This document shows, piece after piece, positions 47,636 through 60,481 of a stretch of 64,000 nucleotides of DNA; the stretch's first letter is position 1; each line of letters opens with the position of its first letter. The position numbers were made by a program, and so were the translations under genes. Under the pieces are notes generated by a model, which saw only the letters and a list, made by a program, of their open reading frames with translations, did not search any database and was not told where the DNA came from. This stretch comes from Lunularia cruciata (taxonomy: Eukaryota > Streptophyta > Marchantiopsida > Lunulariales > Lunulariaceae), in the NCBI GenBank assembly GCA_948567375.1, contig OX419761.1:18328243-18392242 (forward strand). Direction: 5' to 3'.

Positions 47636-50600
47636 ATGGCGATGGCCACTTCTAAATTCTCGAACCGTGTCTGGAGCAGCAATTCCTCAGTGCACTTACT
47701 GAGGCCCAAAGCCACCCCTCGCCGAGTGCAGGTACAGCACCTGCGGATTTCTGCCCTCTCTGGGCTCTCTGTTCAGCCTCCATATGCTCCCCAGGTACTA
47801 CTGCTACCACCAGTTACTGTTTCTTTTGTCCTTCCAGCAGCTGGTTTAAACTTAGACGGAATATGGTTGAATCGAACTGTGCTGAGCCGTTTGTGAACCA
47901 TTCTAGTCGTTAATGTGAAGAATTGAGTTTTTTTGTCTTGTGGCTGCTAATTTGTGTTGGTATGCCTGGTGAAGAATGTATTATGTTTGTCAATTCCCGG
48001 GGTGTAAATTCTGGTGTGTCATACTGGTGGATGAGTTTTCTTCCCCGTTTTCTTTACATCGATTAGAATCAGTTTGTTGGCAGGTTTGTATTGACATCAG
48101 AAGGTGTAGAGTGATATTTCGAGCATTCTGGCGTTTGAAGTAGCCAGGGTTTAAGGGGGTTTGGGTTTGTGGAACGTTTAGTATTGACCATGGAGGTTAG
48201 CTGCACGAGAAGCCCGAGTAATCTGATCTGCAAAAGTTGGCGTGGAAGATGAGTTACATGTTAGTCTGTGGATTGGCAGATTGCTGATGCTGTCAAGGCA
48301 CTAAGGCCCGAATTTGAGGACGTAGACAGTTTAGTGGCAGTGAATTTGAAGCGTGTCATAAATGCTTACGCCAATGCTCGTGTTGGATCTCATGTAAGAC
48401 ATCTATAACTTGACAACATTTATGAGTGTATTATTGGCCACGATACGGAGGACGTGGACTTTTGGCTAGTATCGCTTGGAAGTATTGCCGTTGCTTACAT
48501 CAATGGTGGTGTTTCTCACATATTTGAATATGGTGGTGGTTTGCTGTACAGCATTTTGCCGGCACAACAGGTTACGGTCACAATGATGCTGGTGGTCGTG
48601 AAGCATTGGATCAAGCATTTGCAGAAATTGTCGGGGCGGAGGCTGCAATTGTGCGACCACAAGTAGGTTAAAACTTTTGCATTCGTTCTGCCATGATGTA
48701 CGAGGATGTAACAACTTATATCTTTGACGTCGATTCTTCAAAGCTCTGTGCTGATGGCCACCATTTCTGTCTTGTAGTTCTTCTCTGGCACGCACGCGAT
48801 TGCTTGTGCTCTCTATGCTTGTCTACGTCCTGGCGGTGAGGTAAGCTGCTGTGTTTCTCGAGAGATCGATTGGAACTGGAAATTGTTCAGTCTTGTGCGA
48901 TTCGCCGTATTCGATATGTGTATCTATATTGTGAACTCACAGAGTGTAAGAGGAAGAACTTTGAAGAACTTTGCATAGATGTAGCATTGAAGCGAGTAGC
49001 GTCTGCATATCCTGCGTGATTGGTGGTCCACATTGGATGGTTTATTTAGCCGAGACTGTGAATAACTTTTTGGAATACATCGGTTGGTTGTAGTAGTTCG
49101 GCTCCTTCCATGTCCGCTGATTATGCCGCTCCAGCTGTTGGCAGTAGCAGGAGCTCCTTATGACACATTAGAGGAAGTGATTGGTCTTCGTGGTTCATCA
49201 GGAGAAGGATCCTTGAAGGAATTTGGCGTGTCCTACAGAGAAGTTTCGGTACGGTCTAACTGCAAGATTGTCTTCTATTTCTGGTGCCGATTATCATGCA
49301 TTTGTCATGTACGTCTGCATTGTGTGATGTAAGGAGAAGGGTACAGAAAATAAAAAATTTCTACAATCACATGATAGATTCCAGTCTGCACTAGAAGCAC
49401 CTTGAAGCTCATGCACTTAATTGCCGGTATATTGATGCTGGCATATTGATTTTCAGTATGCCGTAATCCTTAAAGTTCTTTTATCATACTTAAACCATGG
49501 TCGTGTTTGTGCTGTCGAGTACAGCTCGCAGACGATGGTGGGCTGGATTGGGAGGCTCTAAGCGTAGCGGTAAAACTGGAGACACAATGCGCCCTTATTC
49601 AGCGTTCTTGTGGCTATTCATGGCGTAAGACTTTGACTGTGGCAGAAATTCAGCGTGCAATTGAGTCGATCAAAGCAAGTTTTGTGCCACATTTCTTCCC
49701 ATCTCCTTGTTGTGCTTACCTCCGCGTATGTTTATGTGCCAAAGTGGGGGAGAACCGGTTAATCCAGGAAAACATGGGCTTTGGCAGTCCTTTTGTATCA
49801 TCACAAAGAGTTTGACAAGTGATTGCTTGCTTGCCAATGCAGGCCCAGAACCCCAATTGCTGTATAGTGGTCGACAACTGCTATGGAGAGTTTGTGGAGA
49901 CCTCTGAGCCCACAGCTGTGGTACGGAACTTTCTCCCCGCATCTCGCCGTTCATCATCGCAAAGTGGATTTCGCTGCTCTACTAGAAAACATTTAGAGGC
50001 TTGAAGAATAACAGAATAACGACCTGCCTTGGAATTGTCTTTAGGGTGCCGATCTGATGGCAGGAAGCCTAATTAAGAACCCAGGAGGAACAATTGCTCC
50101 GTGTGGTGGATATGTGGCGGGGAAAGCCAAGTGGGTTCAAGCAGCTGCTGCACGTTTGTGTGCACCTGGCATCGGCATGTCTGCTGGATCCACCCCGGGA
50201 GATGTCATGCGGCTTCTTTTCCAGGGATTGTTTTTAGCACCACAAATGGTTGGCGAGTCAATTAAGGTAAGAGAAACTACCCTTGCGTTTGTTCTGTCTT
50301 TCTCATCTTACTGTGTCTGTGCAGCATTTGCCTTGTTGGATACTATGCAGTCAAGGTAACTTGTGTTCAAAAATGCGACTGGGTTTCGGAACTCCTGTTT
50401 CCAGGGAACGTTGCTTGTAGCAGAAGTGATGGCAGGAGAGGGATATAATTGCCGGCCAGCTCCACGAGTGCGGCGTAATGATATTATACAGGTTGCCTTC
50501 TTTTGCAATCATCCATAAGGAGATGGATAAGTGTAACATTGTTTGCCAGAAACCACGAACATTAGTATCCTAGTCTGCTGAAGAGTTGAAAAGATGCTGT

Positions 50601-51294
50601 GTTATAGTAGGCTGCATAGGGTCATCAAAAGTTTGTTTCCCCTTGCACCTCTTACACTGATGAAAACTTTTTGAAGAAATGCACAGGCAGTACAGCTAGG
50701 AAATAGAGAACGTTTGCTTGCGTTCTGTAGAGCTGTCCAAAAGTGCTGTCCTGTCGGATCGTACATTCAACCCGTAGCTGGAGCAACGGCGGGATACGAA
50801 TCAGAGGTATAGTGCATGATGCAACTTTCTACTCTCCTGGTTAGTGGATTTTGCTCTTGCATGAAATCTGCTGTGGTCTCCTATGTTTGTCTGTGTCGAG
50901 AAGAAAATTAAAGACATCTTTGGGGAGAAAGTGTTCCAGGAATTCTTCCAACTTAATTACTCTACTATCTCGTGAATGGCAGGTTGTCTTTGCAGACGGT
51001 ACATTCATTGATGGAAGCACAAGTGAAGTATCTTGTGATGGTCCGTTGAGAGAACCATTTGTAGTCTTCTGTCAGGTTAGCTGTCGCTCACCTTCCTTTT
51101 TGTCTTGTCTTACTGAGTCTCGGCAAATGCTTCACAGCGTGAACTTTCGCAGGAATGTTTTACACCACGTCTCGGTAATCAAATTCCTGAAGTGTACTAA
51201 ATCGAGTTTTCATTTTATCCAGGGTGGTACTCATTGGACACACTGGGCACTAGCTCTCGAAGGTGTAGTGCAGGCTCTGAGGCAGTTGCAATAG
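47636..51294 (+). CDS. Methionine gamma-lyase/aluminium-resistance family PLP enzyme, 12 exons, 460 aa
   Basis: Exons: 47636-47794, 48280-48393, 48552-48662, 48778-48840, 49135-49248, 49525-49674, 49843-49920, 50045-50266, 50405-50491, 50687-50806, 50983-51075, 51223-51294. The sum is 1,383 nt in one frame and every junction is phase 0. All introns are GT-AG except intron 6, which has a GC donor (AAA/GCAAGT). The first 50 residues are rich in Ser/Arg and poor in acids, as in plastid transit peptides. The core has GTTGYGHNDAGGRE, the Asp of VVDNCYGEFVE (about 248) and the expected PLP-binding Lys274 in SLIKNPGG, then GGYVAGK, GIGMSAGSTPGD and a C-terminal GGTHWTHWALALEG. These match the bacterial family annotated as aluminium resistance protein or methionine gamma-lyase-like (fold type I, Cys/Met metabolism related). 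Substrate and reaction are not established for this family. The gene looks intact. Confidence 0.92.
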
Positions 51295-53224
51295 ATAGGT
51301 ATAAACTTGTCCAAACACTCTCAAAATTTTGCCCTTAGAACTCAGCTGAAGGTTGTAGTTGATCAAGATCAGATTTTTTTTCAAAATTGGCAGTCCGACT
51401 GATTGGCACAGGTAGATTCAGCAAACGACCCTTTTGAGTACTTCATTGTTTTAAAGATAACGGTTTTACGTCGTTCCACTCGACGTGCCGCGGAAGGAAG
51501 CTGGAGTATTCTCTTATAAGCTTTCTTTGTAGAGCAGGCATCCCCAAGTCATGTGAGATATTGGGACGTGTGCACAACATCTCCAGTAGTAAGCACAGTG
51601 AGCACGGGAGGCGAGTGGAAACCCTAATTCAGCAACTGTTATATCAACTATCATGGTATACTAGTGGGTGTTCCTCCTGATCCCGTCAGTCCATGTTAGC
51701 CTTCTTCTCTCCTTCCCTGAGACGCTGAAAGTGACTCGCAACTCAGAATTCTTCTGTTTCGATCGGTGAGTTGTTTTATGAAGTGGGTGGTATAGAGTTA
51801 ACTGAAAAGACAGCAAGCACCTGCCTAAAGGTTTTTAGGGGTGATGGAGTTTCAGAGCCAGATTGCATGTCAAAATTCGGATCTAACGATTCCCGTAGGT
51901 CATTGTGTCGTCATCTTCTTGTCAGTTGCAGGACTAAGAATCTCTTCCCACTTCCCTGTCACTGCTTCGTTATCTCTACTCATTGATTTTCACTTCCCCT
52001 AAGATGGCAGGATTTATAAAGACTAACCAAAGGTTGATGATTGTCGCATACCGGTACTACGACCAACGGTCCTAGAGATGAAAAACCCTTTTTCTGACAC
52101 ATATTACATGAAGTTCTCAATGGAGAAGACAAAGACGTTCTCGCTCATCGATAGATGTCATCCCTGAAGGTTTGAGTTCGCGATTTAGGAGACGTAAGGA
52201 GAATCTGTGGAGATTTGAGGAGACCCATAAAAGAGAAAATTTGAGACTCGTCATCAAGAAGCGAGATAGTTGCTAACCGTTAAGGTTTGAATATCGGAAA
52301 TTTGCAAATATTTACTGGGTATAATGAGTTGTTTAGTAAGAGTCACTCGGTCCTAACTAAATAGAACAGTTTGAAAAGGAAACATGAACGAAACTTTGAA
52401 GTGGATTTTTATACGTTGTGTTGTTAAGTATAGCATATATGTGTTTTATATGATGGAGATACGGTATTTAGAATAATCGTTACACTGTTGTCAATTTTAG
52501 TTTTGGTAGGTGTACATAACATTTTTATAGATGTTTATGACGTTTATAGATATATTGGTAAGGTTATAGATATACTGGTCAATGCCCAGTGGGAGTCTTG
52601 GTTTCATCTATACCATCAATCACCATTCTCAAGTATTTATTAATACTTGTATAGCACTTTGCATGTTCCTTGACAAACTTTACCTCTCTTCCATTTGTTT
52701 CTCGAGGTGCGATTAAAGTTTAGTAGTTTCTACAAGAAAATCCCACCAATATTAAATCAATGAGTGATCTTGTTACTGTAAAAGATGGTTGTATATGCTT
52801 GTAAAACCGTGTTGAACTAACTTAACAGAAATTTTAAATTGAAAGCAATTAAATTAAGCAATATCCCAAATAATGCCAAAGTCCATATTTGAAGAGAAGA
52901 CTTGGAAGAAAATTGTTAAGACTTATCATTTATAGTAAGTAAGGAAAATTACCCTTTCAATAGCAAGAATTGCCTGAACTTATTCAGCTTAAAATTCAGC
53001 ACAATTTTTCTATGTATCTATTATAAATCTATATAAATATATATAAAAATCTATCTTTGCTCACAATTTCGATATTTATATAAGAAATTTACCAGATTTC
53101 ACAGATTTCACAAAATTGGCCAGATCAAGAGCTCTATTAGGAACGTTGACCCTCCCTCCATATCTACTAACTCCTATTTGTGGAGAAATTATCTAAGAGA
53201 TTATACACCTTCGCGGTTAGTATT
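51295..53224. other. 3' flank and intergenic DNA
   Basis: Should begin with the 3' UTR of the PLP-enzyme gene. Becomes AT-rich after about 52,300. Only short chance open frames are present, the longest about 70 codons. Confidence 0.45.
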
Positions 53225-53350
53225 CTCCTGAAATGTCTTTTGAAAAAACACGTGGCCACTTTTGCAGAAACTAGCTCGGAAAGCAGTCAGCATTCTCATA
53301 GTCTTTTGGAAAAAAGAACATGTCGTCATTTCTGTAGAAACTAGCTCGGA
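53225..53350. repeat. Tandem pair of about 68-bp units
   Basis: Two units share TCTTTT-GAAAAAA, then GTAGAAACTAGCTCGGAA or GCAGAAACTAGCTCGGAA, starting at about 53,236 and 53,302. Confidence 0.7.
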
Positions 53351-53707
53351 AGTTGAAAACACTTGTCTAAAATGGTTGTCTGTTGCTATAGTGGAATTTC
53401 TCAAGGACGTAATTTGAGCTATTTTAGGACTATGAAAGCTATTTTAAAAGCTTTCAAGCCAAGCCACCATACCATGTAAAGTGTAATTCCTACTATCGTT
53501 GGCTAGAAGACCCAAAAGATATTCCTAAATTTGTTGCCACCAGAACTATACTTCGTGAATTACCTTGAGTTGCTTGATTAGGCTATATGATGGGCAATTA
53601 TTCTTGAAAAAACGAGTACATCTTCATTTTTGCTGAGATTTCATAGTTGTGATATGTAACCCTTTTTCCCTATATATAATTGGTTTGCTTTGGCTCCGTT
53701 CAAGGTG

Positions 53708-53789
53708 TATAGTTTGGTTGAAGGACAATTTGATCCATGCATCATTACGGGATGATGCATGGATCAAATTATGTTATCCAAACTATACA
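53708..53789. repeat. 38-bp-arm hairpin
   Basis: The inner arms AATTTGATCCATGCATCAT (53727-53745) and their exact inverse (53752-53770) enclose a 6-nt loop. An outer pair GTATAGTTTGG / CCAAACTATAC extends the stem to about 38 bp with an internal bulge. The fold is compatible with a microRNA-like precursor or a small foldback transposon. Confidence 0.85.
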
Positions 53790-53949
53790 AGTATCATTGT
53801 TAGTATTCTTGTCTTAAACTTCTTCAAACTCACTATGTTACCACACTTGCATCTTACTCACGGGAGACTAAGTATCATTGCTAGTATTCTTGTCTTAAAC
53901 TTCTTAAAACTCATTATGTTACCACACTTGTATCTTACTCGCGCTAATA
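53789..53949. repeat. Tandem pair of 81-bp units
   Basis: AAGTATCATTGTTAGTATTC starts at 53789 and a close copy starts at 53870. The units are nearly identical over TCTTGTCTTAAACTTCTT and GTTACCACACTTG. The array abuts the 53.7-kb hairpin. Confidence 0.85.
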
Positions 53950-54380
53950 AAAACAGTAAGAATATTAAATGATTAATTTTAATACTGGGAACTTGTTTGA
54001 AGAACTAATTGAGTGTTAGTACTTAAAATTAGAATGCTCTCTTGAAGAGACTCACAAAAAGACCAAGAATATCAAGAATAGTCATACACTTGAGGAACTA
54101 TGACTTAGTAACCATAAATTTGTACTCCAAGGAGATGTACAGTTCATTCTAAGATAGAACAAAACATTTTTTAGCAAAGTCAGTTAATGAGTGTAAAATA
54201 CCACTAAAGGTTGCGCATTAGCAACATAAGGCAAGAGTGCTAAAATGTTGCAATTAGCTAAGGATGGTTGGAAGGAGGTAATTTATGTGACAAAGCAACA
54301 TAAACTAGAATCATGACCAAGACAAGAGAAAAACACAGAATGTTTAGCCAGCCAAATTTTTATTGGTTATAACTCAAGAT

Positions 54381-54425
54381 TATAGCACCTTTTGAAAGAG
54401 TGATAATCTATCAAAAGGTGCTATA
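54381..54425. repeat. Perfect 15-bp hairpin
   Basis: TATAGCACCTTTTGA (54381-54395) is exactly inverted at 54411-54425, with a 15-nt loop. Confidence 0.85.
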
Positions 54426-54643
54426 TAAAAGCCTTTTAACAAGCCTAAGTTTGATCTAACTCATGAGTGCAAGGCCTTGAAACATATATTTAACCATTTT
54501 GATTGAGTTAAAATTCAAAGAGACCAAAAGAGAGAAGTATAAAAGAAAGCTAAGGAAGAGAGTAAGGAAGGAAATTTTGGAACAAACACTAACCTCAACA
54601 CCTTTTAGGAAGTTGGTCTAAGGAATATGAGGTGGAAGCTAAG

Positions 54644-54846
54644 TGTAGTATTGAAAGGTTAGCCATTAATCTAATTATATATTGAGCTTATCTTGGGTCT
54701 TAAGTTTGTGCTTAAATCTAGAGTCAAACTAAGTGATATTGGTATGGCATCTTGGAGATCACTTGACTACTTTTGGAAGGATCTATTTCCAGATCTTGTA
54801 GAACTCAATTCATAATTAGATTAATGGCTAATCTTTCAATACTACA
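54644..54846. repeat. 35-bp terminal inverted repeats around a 133-bp spacer
   Basis: The arms 54644-54678 and 54812-54846 match with one mismatch. The left arm begins TGTAGTATTGAAAGG. The total of 203 bp and non-coding interior resemble a MITE, but I see no clear flanking target-site duplication. Confidence 0.8.
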
Positions 54847-55003
54847 CTAGCTCTGGGCATATAATACAATTTCTACACCCTCTCTTGGCGTATCATCTAT
54901 GGTGACTTTTGACTTAGATACACACCAACACTAAGACTAATTTTAGATGTTCCTAAGTCTCTATAGTCCTCAACTCACATATTTACTTCTTGCAATGAAG
55001 ATC

Positions 55004-55260
55004 TATTACACTTGATGCATGTAATATTCATCACAAGGAGTGCTCTAAACTCCTTGATCTCCAAATCACACAAGTTATGAAGTAGTATTACACTTGGAAA
55101 TTATGCATCTAACATTCTGTTAAGAAGAATGCTATAAACTTCTTTTCTCCATATAGCAACAGGAATGAAGTACTATTACACTTGAACATTATGTATGTAA
55201 CATTCTCTTAAGAAGAATGTTATGAACTCCTTTTTCTCCAAATCACAATAGGTATGGTGA
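55004..55260. repeat. Three tandem units of about 85 bp
   Basis: Units begin TATTACACTTG near 55,005, 55,085 and 55,171. Each has an ACATTCT-AAGAAGAATG-like middle and ends in CTCCAAATCACA or a variant. The first unit is the most diverged. Confidence 0.75.
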
Positions 55261-55336
55261 GAGAAATATAAGTTCATAAAATATTATCCAAGACAAGTTG
55301 AATTCACCTCACTTCTTTGATAATATCATGCAAATC

Positions 55337-55376
55337 ACTCTTAGCTACAAAAATGCAAATTTTTGTAGCTAAGAGT
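55337..55376. repeat. Perfect 18-bp hairpin
   Basis: ACTCTTAGCTACAAAAAT (55337-55354) is exactly inverted at 55359-55376, with a 4-nt loop. Confidence 0.88.
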
Positions 55377-57448
55377 ATGATATATTTGTCTTGTATATAA
55401 AGATCTCATTAGACTCTAAGACCAATAGATGTTGTGATCAAGATATTTTTTCCGATATCTTGATGAGACATGTTTTAAATCTAGATTTGTACTAACCAAT
55501 GAGTGAGTTGAGAAACAAAAAATATTTTGACTCAAATTAAAAATATGATGAAAGTCTATATATAAATGCCTTCAATCAAATGCAAAGGTAACAAATAATA
55601 GAAAGATTTAGTAAAATGGAAATAGAAAGAAAAATACTATTCAAAGTTGAGTACTTATACTTTAAAAGTGAAATTCAACTTCCTTATGGAATGTCAATTT
55701 TGAGAGTTTTGATTCAACCAAAGATAATATTTAAGCTGATCTTATAAACAATTCTATCATTTTGCTATAGTAAGTGGTTTGATTTGAGGAATTGTGTGGT
55801 ATAAAGGAGACAATTTAAATCTAATCTTATTTTTATTCAATTTTGATAAATTTCAAATATGGAGAATATTTAACATCCACTTTTCTTTAATATATAATAA
55901 GAAAGGGTCTCATTTTATTCTATTTTATTTAGTGTTTCTATATTTATCTTGCACTTGTACAGTTTTATTTCAAGCATAAAAATCTGCTAATTTACTCATT
56001 TATATACTCCATTTTGACATTCCTATGTCTTTTTCTTTTATTTATCTAAATCCGACTTGTGTTTAACTTTTTTAAATTGAATTCTTTGTGGTCTATTTTT
56101 CCATTGAGGATTTGGATGTCCAACAAATAATACTCCAAAACTTATGCTTTACACAATAGTGACTAGTATTGAGGATTTTCCACAATGGCATACAATAGAA
56201 AAATAAGGTCAACATTAGTGACATGCAATTGAAAACAAGGCAATGTTAGTGATTATGTTTAGATTAGAGCCTATTTTTACTTTGTACAAAAGGAGAGTTG
56301 AATATTGAAAATTTTGATTGAGTTAGGATTCTTGTTAAGTGATAATCAAATTTTCTTCTCTCAAAACTTTGATCTACTAAAGTATTATATTTTCAAAACT
56401 CTCATGTTCTTTCTTATGAATCTAAGCAATCTTAAACTTCTATGGTCATCATAGAGTTTCAATAGAATTGCTGGATGAGATGTTCTTTAAACAAAAGTTC
56501 TTTGGTCTCATTTGAAAGTAGATCATCATAACAATCAAAAATTTTCTAAGCATTCACTAGGAGAGCTAGCCCTACATTTTGGGGTGAACTTTGAGAAAAT
56601 ACTCCTCTCAAATTCCATTGAACTTTTAAGGAGGTCATCTTGGGTGTTTATCAAGGGTGATCATTCATGGAGGTTATCCAAAACTTCAGAGAAAACTTCA
56701 AAAATTTCTTAAACATTCATTTATTCTACATAAATAATTTGGGAGCATATCAATACCAATAGAGAAACATAATTGCAATCAAATCAATAGAGAAACACAA
56801 TTTTGATTGAAGTTGCAAAGATCACATGGTGTCCTATTTGATATGTGTATGGGCTATTTGTGTGCAAATGAAGAAGATATACAAACATGAAAATCCTACA
56901 CTTCCTTACTTTCTTGGAAGAAACTACTAAAAATTGGAAAAATTAGCTGCTACTTGACTTATAGATGAGAAAAAATGATGTTAAAAATAGAGTTGGTGGA
57001 AATTTCAACGATTGGTGGTGACTAAAAATTGGGAAATGAATGTATGATCCAAATGAAAATGCATGCAAAATCCAAATGAAAAAATGAAAAATAAACAAAT
57101 AAAGAATCTCCCACAAGATCCAAAGCACCTTCACCAAGCTACAACAATTGCTTCTATGTGGATGCTCAAGAATCCACAGCCAAATTTGGAAGAGATGCAA
57201 CAATCATAAAAATATAGTTGACTTTTGCTGACTTAGAATTCTCCAACTTGACTAGAGACTTATAATTATTGGCAAGAGGGATGGAAATGTAGTAAATGGG
57301 TTGAAACTATCAATTCCCTAATTCTTTTTTGTTGAGCATTTTTTGCTCTATTGATTTGTCTAGATTCCTCTCTATTTAGCAAGTTTTTTCCTATACTTTT
57401 TGTTGTGCTTTGCAAAATTTCAGATGTTTTCCTCTACTCATAAGATCA
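55377..57448. other. AT-rich intergenic, nothing recognised
   Basis: No exon, transposon protein or RNA gene is recognisable. The longest open frame is about 86 codons (minus, 57203-56943), of low-complexity aromatic and hydrophobic composition, and I treat it as chance. Confidence 0.5.
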
Positions 57449-57483
57449 CCTTATTTTACATAGGTGATCTATGTAAAATAAGG
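57449..57483. repeat. Perfect 15-bp hairpin
   Basis: CCTTATTTTACATAG (57449-57463) is inverted at 57469-57483. The 5-nt loop sequence also pairs with the upstream AGATCACC, so two alternative folds exist. Confidence 0.82.
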
Positions 57484-57979
57484 GTTTAGGCATATGCTTA
57501 TATCTTTACCACCTATTCTATCTATTGTGAATGAATGGTGTAACAAGGTTTTTTACCTTCTCTATATTTGTGAAAGCAATGCTTTAGTAATCACAATTTG
57601 TAGATAGGACTGATCAAAGTAATAATGGTAAAGATAGTGATAGATTTTCTTTGGTGATTGGAAGTAATGTATAAGTTTTGTACTAGCATCAAATGCAGAA
57701 CTTGATATTGGAATTGCTCTTCAACAACCCTTAAACATATCATCCAAGCAATTATTAAGGAGAAACAAGTAAGAGAACCTTCTTGAAAGTTGTATGTGAA
57801 CTTAATTCAAGCACAAATTGCTTGAAATTACATTTACAAAATACTCTATATTATAAAATGCATATTGAAGTAAATTAATTGTGCTCATATATTGCACTTG
57901 ATAAATATTTCATGTTCTAAGTTTTAGAAAAATATATTTTTATGTACATAAATTATTATGCTTATTTAGTACTTCATGT

Positions 57980-58513
57980 TGTAATATCATTAGCTAGAAA
58001 AATTAGCTACAAGTGAAAATATGCTTGGTAATATCTTTAGAGATGTTATGGATGATGGTCTTAGTAGATCAGACAGAGGATTCTCCAAAAGAGGACTTCT
58101 ACTAATAGAGAAAAAGCTAAAACCACACCAAATAGTTTAAGCCAATTTTAAAAGCCTACATAAAAGAATTAGGCCTAAAAATGTATGTAGATACTCTCCC
58201 TTGTTTTTCATTGAAATCTTTCCAATGGTGCCTCTTCCATGCTCATATGAGCTTTCTACATGAAGATTCCCCAAAGATACCCTTTGTTCAAACTTGTTTG
58301 ACAAACCAAATAGTACAAGGATGAACATATCACCAATCCATGCATCTTATCTAAAGGTATAGTTTGCTAACATATCACCAATCCATATATCTTATCTAAG
58401 GGTGTAGCTCCTTTTGAATGGATCTTCTTTGTTATAAAGTAAAGACAAGGTGCTCCTTTGGGGCATTTGAGTTGTTTGAGAGTCCAATCTTGTGTGCTTC
58501 TCTCTATGTTACA
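57980..58513 (-). mobile_element. Solo LTR (534 bp) with perfect 5-bp target-site duplication
   Basis: TGTAATATCATTAGC to CTCTCTATGTTACA, flanked by CATGT on both sides (57975-57979 and 58514-58518). It belongs to the same family as the LTRs at 23,629, 39,242, 41,023 and 45,559. Confidence 0.9.
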
Positions 58514-60031
58514 CATGTGCATTGAGAGTCCAAGGAAGCCAAGGAACTATAGCTATGCATACAAGAATAATTTAGTGCTTATATAAATACCACAAAAAGA
58601 TATAAGGACATGTCATTCTTGACCCTTAGCAAGAAAACCATCTAACTTGTTAAGGAATTGTCTTCAAATAATAAGTGTATTGGCCAGGTTTCTATGATCC
58701 TCTAGTTAATTGCTTTAGTAGAGTGACAAAAATACTCTTACTCCTTGAATTTTCTTACAACCTTTGAAAATATTTACAAAGAACTAAACTTATATAGAGG
58801 CAAATAAGAGATGCCTTTATGAAAGTAGATAAAATCATTATAACTTCAATAATTTAGATAGAGTGGTTAAGGAAGAAAAATTAGCTAAAATTTTGATCCA
58901 TCAACTTATCAAGGAGTCTTTTGATCTTTTACACAAGAAAATCATAAAAGTGAACTAGTGATTACACAATATTCCTATAGTGGATCCAAAGATGTATTGA
59001 AGTCAAAGGAGTAGTTTAACTTGGCAAATCTTAATAGTTATGTATATTAGATTTTGGGGCAAAATCACGGGTTAAAAGAAGTTGTGCATGTTGAATAAGT
59101 TCTCTCATTAGGATCCTTTTTTTGGGTATTATACTCCTACATTGTATATGTTAGGTTAGATGAGTTAGAAGCACTAATACAAGCTAAGGATGTTAATTTT
59201 GATCATCAATTTGTTTTACATATAAGTTATATTTAATATATTGAATATTAGCTCTTGCAATTTGTGGAGGAAGAAGGTGATAAGATGCAAGCCTTGAAAG
59301 TGCATTGATTATTGAGAAGTTCCATATTAGAGAACATATTCATTAAAACAACATCTTCTAAATTGCATTCAAGACTGGATAACTATGGAATTTGTAGCAA
59401 AAAAGAATTCAACATGTGGAAGAAGGGGTAGAAAGCTAGATCAAGCAAGCATACCAAGCAAGTTGATACAAAATACCTTGCTGAGTACCATATAAGGGCT
59501 TCTAAATAAAAATAACACTCCATGTTCTTACACAAGTAGGTAAGGATTTACCATGAATGAGATGTGTAAGACATGCCATGGCCATTAGGTATTTTGCATA
59601 ATGATTGGGCATAATGATTGGGAATATGGCCAAAATAAGTCCATTGCATGGCATAGAAAAGAAGCTCCATAAGCATTACATCATATGTTCTAAAAAATTT
59701 TCAAGTGAGTACTTCATGTCAAAATTTTCTTCTTCCTACTAAGTTAGTTTAAGTTTCACATTTATTCTTAATATATTTTATATTCTATTTATGTGTTATT
59801 TTTGTGAGAGAAAAAGGACTCAAAGAAGAAGTTGTAAATAAAAAACCCATAGACCAAGAAAAGAAAGCCTAAGGAAAAAGGTTTTTTTAGAAGGTCAAAA
59901 TATCTCCTCAAGCAAAGCAAAATCTTGCAACAATGGTTTTTCTCCTAGCTTTTATCTTATAGTGTTAAAATACCAAAGATTGACATCAAAGAAATATAGT
60001 AATACTTGTTATTGAAGCATCATAAAAGGAG
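58514..60031. other. AT-rich intergenic; last 100 bp may be the U3 start of the next LTR
   Basis: No coding signal. Around 59,950-60,000 are CTTTTATCTTATAGTG and GATTGACATC, loosely resembling the U3 start of the methyltransferase gypsy LTR. The LTR at 60,032 may therefore begin up to 100 bp earlier. Confidence 0.4.
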
Positions 60032-60481
60032 TGTCATGACATTTGTAGTGCCAAGGCTAGTTTGCTCAAACGCTAGAGTGGTAGTGTTAGTAGTCATAGG
60101 TATATTAGTATTTACTCATGGACTACTTATTGGCGGTCTGATCTCATGTAAGGGCTATTGATCACATGGTAGGATTCACAATCACTTGCACCATTCGCAT
60201 TGTTGGACGTGCAATAAATGGCACTATTAGGGTTGGAGACCTAGGTCAAGTAGAGGGGTATACCTTTGAAGTGTAACTCCAAAGAGCTCACTTCTTTAAT
60301 GTTGATCCTTTGAGTTCTTGGCTATGGTGGACAGAGGTTGGTGAGTATCACATGGAGTCTCTTAGCTAGACTAGATGTGGCTTGACTATAATCAATACCT
60401 ACTTGTTAGCAAATTGTGGAGTGAAGGATTGAGTACCTATCTGATTTGAGTGTGATTTGAGTAGACGAAGAACTGATTACA
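60032..60481 (+). repeat. 5' LTR of the older methyltransferase-gypsy copy
   Basis: TGTCATGACATTTGTAGTGC to GAACTGATTACA. It aligns with the minus-strand sequence of 35898-36348, including GAGCTCACTTCTTTAATGTT and GGCTATGGTGGACAGAGG. It confirms that the family's LTR ends in TTACA. Confidence 0.85.

Noticed and set aside
53789..55260. Short regular repeats as a CRISPR array
   Set aside because: The units are tandem without unique spacers and the context is a plant nuclear genome.
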